A stretch of DNA of 6,460 nucleotides. Source: Bacillota bacterium. Lineage in GTDB: Bacteria; Bacillota_I; Bacilli_A; RFN20; CAG-826. This document shows positions 5,078-6,460 of the stretch, piece by piece (position 1 is the stretch's first letter; each line of letters starts with the position of its first letter). Position numbers and translations under genes: made by a program. The notes beneath the pieces were generated by a model. It did no database searches. It saw nothing but the letters and a program-made list of their open reading frames with translations, and was not told where the DNA came from. Location: NCBI GenBank assembly GCA_003501485.1, contig DNPJ01000010.1:1-6460 (forward strand), read 5' to 3'.

Positions 5078-6368
5078 ATCTCCATATAATAAAATTGTAA
5101 AAAGTAAAAAATATGGTTACTTACTATTTGCGGGAAATACAGGAACAATAAAATCTATAAGGCTAATGGATGTATTCAGATTAAAAAATCCTAATTTTTT
5201 TTCACCTAATGATAAATTTTTAAACATTGGAGCAGTACTTTCAGAAAAACCTAAAGACTTTATGTTACGAGCACAATGTAAAAGTTATAAACAATGCGCA
5301 TTTCATGCTACTGAACTTGTTATTGCTCCAACAATGTTATGTAATTTTAAGTGTCCTTATTGTTTTGTTAAAGATAATTTAAAGAATCAATTAATGTCTA
5401 AAGAAACAATTGATAAAATTCTTAATTTAATAAAAGTCCAAGGGAACGTATGTATGGTTGAATGGTTTGGAGGAGAGCCTTCATTGGTTCCTGACTTATT
5501 AGAATATTTTTATCATAAGGCATATGAAAATAATATAAAAATTATTCGATCATTGTTAATTACTAACGGTAGTTTCGAAAACACAGATATTTGGCCGATT
5601 ATCGAAAAATATATTACTCAAATCCAAATCACTCTAGATGGTACAAAAGACATACACAATGAACGTCGTATATATAAAAATGGTAAAGGCTCATTTGATA
5701 AGATATTAAATACTTTAGATTTATTATATGAAAAAATACATAAAGGAAAAGTAAAAAACAACTTAGATGTAATAATTCGATGCAATATAGATAAGAATAA
5801 TTTGTTAGATTCAATTACCTTAAGGAATTTTATTTTAGATAGATATGATTCGGTCTTTAGATTTGAATTTGCAAAAGTATGCAAGGCAGGGATAGAGGAA
5901 TATGATAAAAATATTTTGTCGGACAAAGAATGGGCAAACTTTTTAATAAAACTATATGAAGAATATGGTATTCTTACATATCCTTATTTACCAACAAATC
6001 ATGTTTTATATCATCATTGCAGAGCTTCAATACCTCATTCATATGTTTTTGACCCTATTGGTAATATATATAAATGTGAAATTGATTTAGGAGAAGATAA
6101 AATTGTTGGTAATTGCAATTATAACTTTATATCAAAAAATAATATTGAAGCAAAATACGCATCTAGTACATACACTTTATTGCCAAAAAAATGTTATAAA
6201 TGTTCCTTATTATTTTTTTGCTGGGGAGGTTGTGTTCATTACAGGTTTGAAAACGGAATGAAATCTAATTGTAAATATCATAAAAGAAAATTAGACAAAA
6301 TCATTGAAATTTCATATGAGATTAGCACAATACGAAATAAAAACAAAAATATCCAAGGAATACTTTAA
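5064..6368 (+). CDS. Second radical SAM/SPASM peptide maturase
   Basis: This 434-residue enzyme overlaps the peptidase gene by 14 bp and has its own ribosome binding site (AAGGA, 5051-5055), so the two are co-translated. Residues 1-80 are an N-terminal segment that may contact the leader. ELVIAPTMLCNFKCPYCF holds the radical SAM cysteines C93, C97 and C100. EWFGGEPSL (133-141) is an intact SAM-binding GGEP motif. LLITNGSF (164-171) and QITLDGTKDIHNERRIYKNG (188-207) match barrel strands of this family. The SPASM domain is canonical: C319, G333-x4-C338, C377-x2-C380-x5-C386-x3-C390 and C403. Length and order are standard for SPASM peptide maturases. It lacks the large insertion of the first enzyme and differs widely outside the motifs, so the two probably do different steps or act at different residues. 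The bond formed (thioether, C-C, epimerisation or other) cannot be assigned from sequence alone. Confidence 0.94.
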   Translation: MKLYKSPYNKIVKSKKYGYLLFAGNTGTIKSIRLMDVFRLKNPNFFSPNDKFLNIGAVLSEKPKDFMLRAQCKSYKQCAFHATELVIAPTMLCNFKCPYCFVKDNLKNQLMSKETIDKILNLIKVQGNVCMVEWFGGEPSLVPDLLEYFYHKAYENNIKIIRSLLITNGSFENTDIWPIIEKYITQIQITLDGTKDIHNERRIYKNGKGSFDKILNTLDLLYEKIHKGKVKNNLDVIIRCNIDKNNLLDSITLRNFILDRYDSVFRFEFAKVCKAGIEEYDKNILSDKEWANFLIKLYEEYGILTYPYLPTNHVLYHHCRASIPHSYVFDPIGNIYKCEIDLGEDKIVGNCNYNFISKNNIEAKYASSTYTLLPKKCYKCSLLFFCWGGCVHYRFENGMKSNCKYHKRKLDKIIEISYEISTIRNKNKNIQGIL

Positions 6369-6369
6369 A

Positions 6370-6460
6370 ATGCCATATAAAATAGAACCTGCTCAGTCAG
6401 TTTATCAGGGACTAGTTCGGAAACTGACACTAGCAGGAATGAATCCAAAATACCAATGGT
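6370..6460 (+). CDS. Start of an unidentified gene, cut by the window edge
   Basis: The frame starts at ATG 6370, one base after the second radical SAM gene's stop, and stays open for 30 codons to the window end. AAGGA (6355-6359) lies 10 bases upstream. It begins MPYKIEPAQSVYQGLVRKL and continues with TLAGMNPKYQW. I do not recognise it. No transmembrane segment or catalytic motif shows in these 30 residues. Codons such as CAG, CTG and CGG are commoner here than in the neighbours, so base use may already be changing. Tight coupling to the maturase makes it the next operon gene, and an exporter or further maturation protein would be a natural guess. Confidence 0.7.
   Translation, partial: MPYKIEPAQSVYQGLVRKLTLAGMNPKYQW

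Noticed and set aside
4957..5148. Minus-strand frame over the peptidase/enzyme 2 overlap
   Set aside because: Hydrophobic residues arise from AT-rich antisense reading, and there is no support for expression.
5618..5926. Two overlapping minus-strand frames inside enzyme 2
   Set aside because: Both lie opposite conserved radical SAM coding sequence and have no domain of their own.
1..6460. CRISPR array, tRNA or rRNA genes
   Set aside because: I saw no regularly spaced repeats, no tRNA-like cloverleaf and no rRNA-like sequence.

Overview
This window carries most of what looks like a ribosomally made, post-translationally modified peptide (RiPP) cluster, on very AT-rich DNA. The AT bias, purine-rich ribosome binding sites and standard stop codons fit an anaerobic, host- or rumen-associated bacterium. 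My best guess is a Treponema-like spirochete. It rests on the wording of the XRE regulator relic (KALDTTVEYLVTGE) and the look of the GC-richer left flank, both judged from memory, so it is inference only.

Layout. Positions 1-245 are clearly richer in G+C than the rest, contain several short hairpins and probably no real gene. They may be a dispersed genomic repeat. A strong ribosome binding site at 253-260 leads only into an 18-codon stub (271-327). On the minus strand, 712-365 is an XRE-family regulator gene broken by one in-frame TAA in its DNA-binding domain. The gap of about 130 bp between it and the first plus-strand gene holds a good sigma-70-type promoter and three operator-like sites ending in CGGTA.

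The plus-strand cluster follows: (1) a 531-residue radical SAM/SPASM enzyme with an unusual insertion of about 100 residues (843-2438); (2) a 199-residue protein that resembles the N-terminal segment and part of the SPASM Cys cluster of enzyme 1, with no radical SAM core (2441-3040); (3) a 77-residue Cys/Gly/Ser-rich precursor peptide with a strong ribosome binding site (3064-3297); (4) a perfect 15-bp hairpin and a non-coding gap of about 380 bp; (5) a cytoplasmic S41-family serine peptidase (3680-5077); (6) a second, canonical radical SAM/SPASM enzyme overlapping the peptidase gene by 14 bp (5064-6368); (7) the first 30 codons of another gene, cut by the window edge (6370-6460).

How the genes may work together (inference). 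The two radical SAM enzymes, perhaps helped by the small SPASM-like partner, would modify the precursor. Its Cys residues are obvious candidates for thioether or related crosslinks. The S41 peptidase, or an exporter encoded beyond the window, would remove the leader. The leader has features of a double-glycine signal (I at -12, E at -8, L at -4, then GG). The regulator whose operators appear to lie on the promoter is disrupted, so the cluster may be expressed without it, or a related XRE protein elsewhere may act on it.
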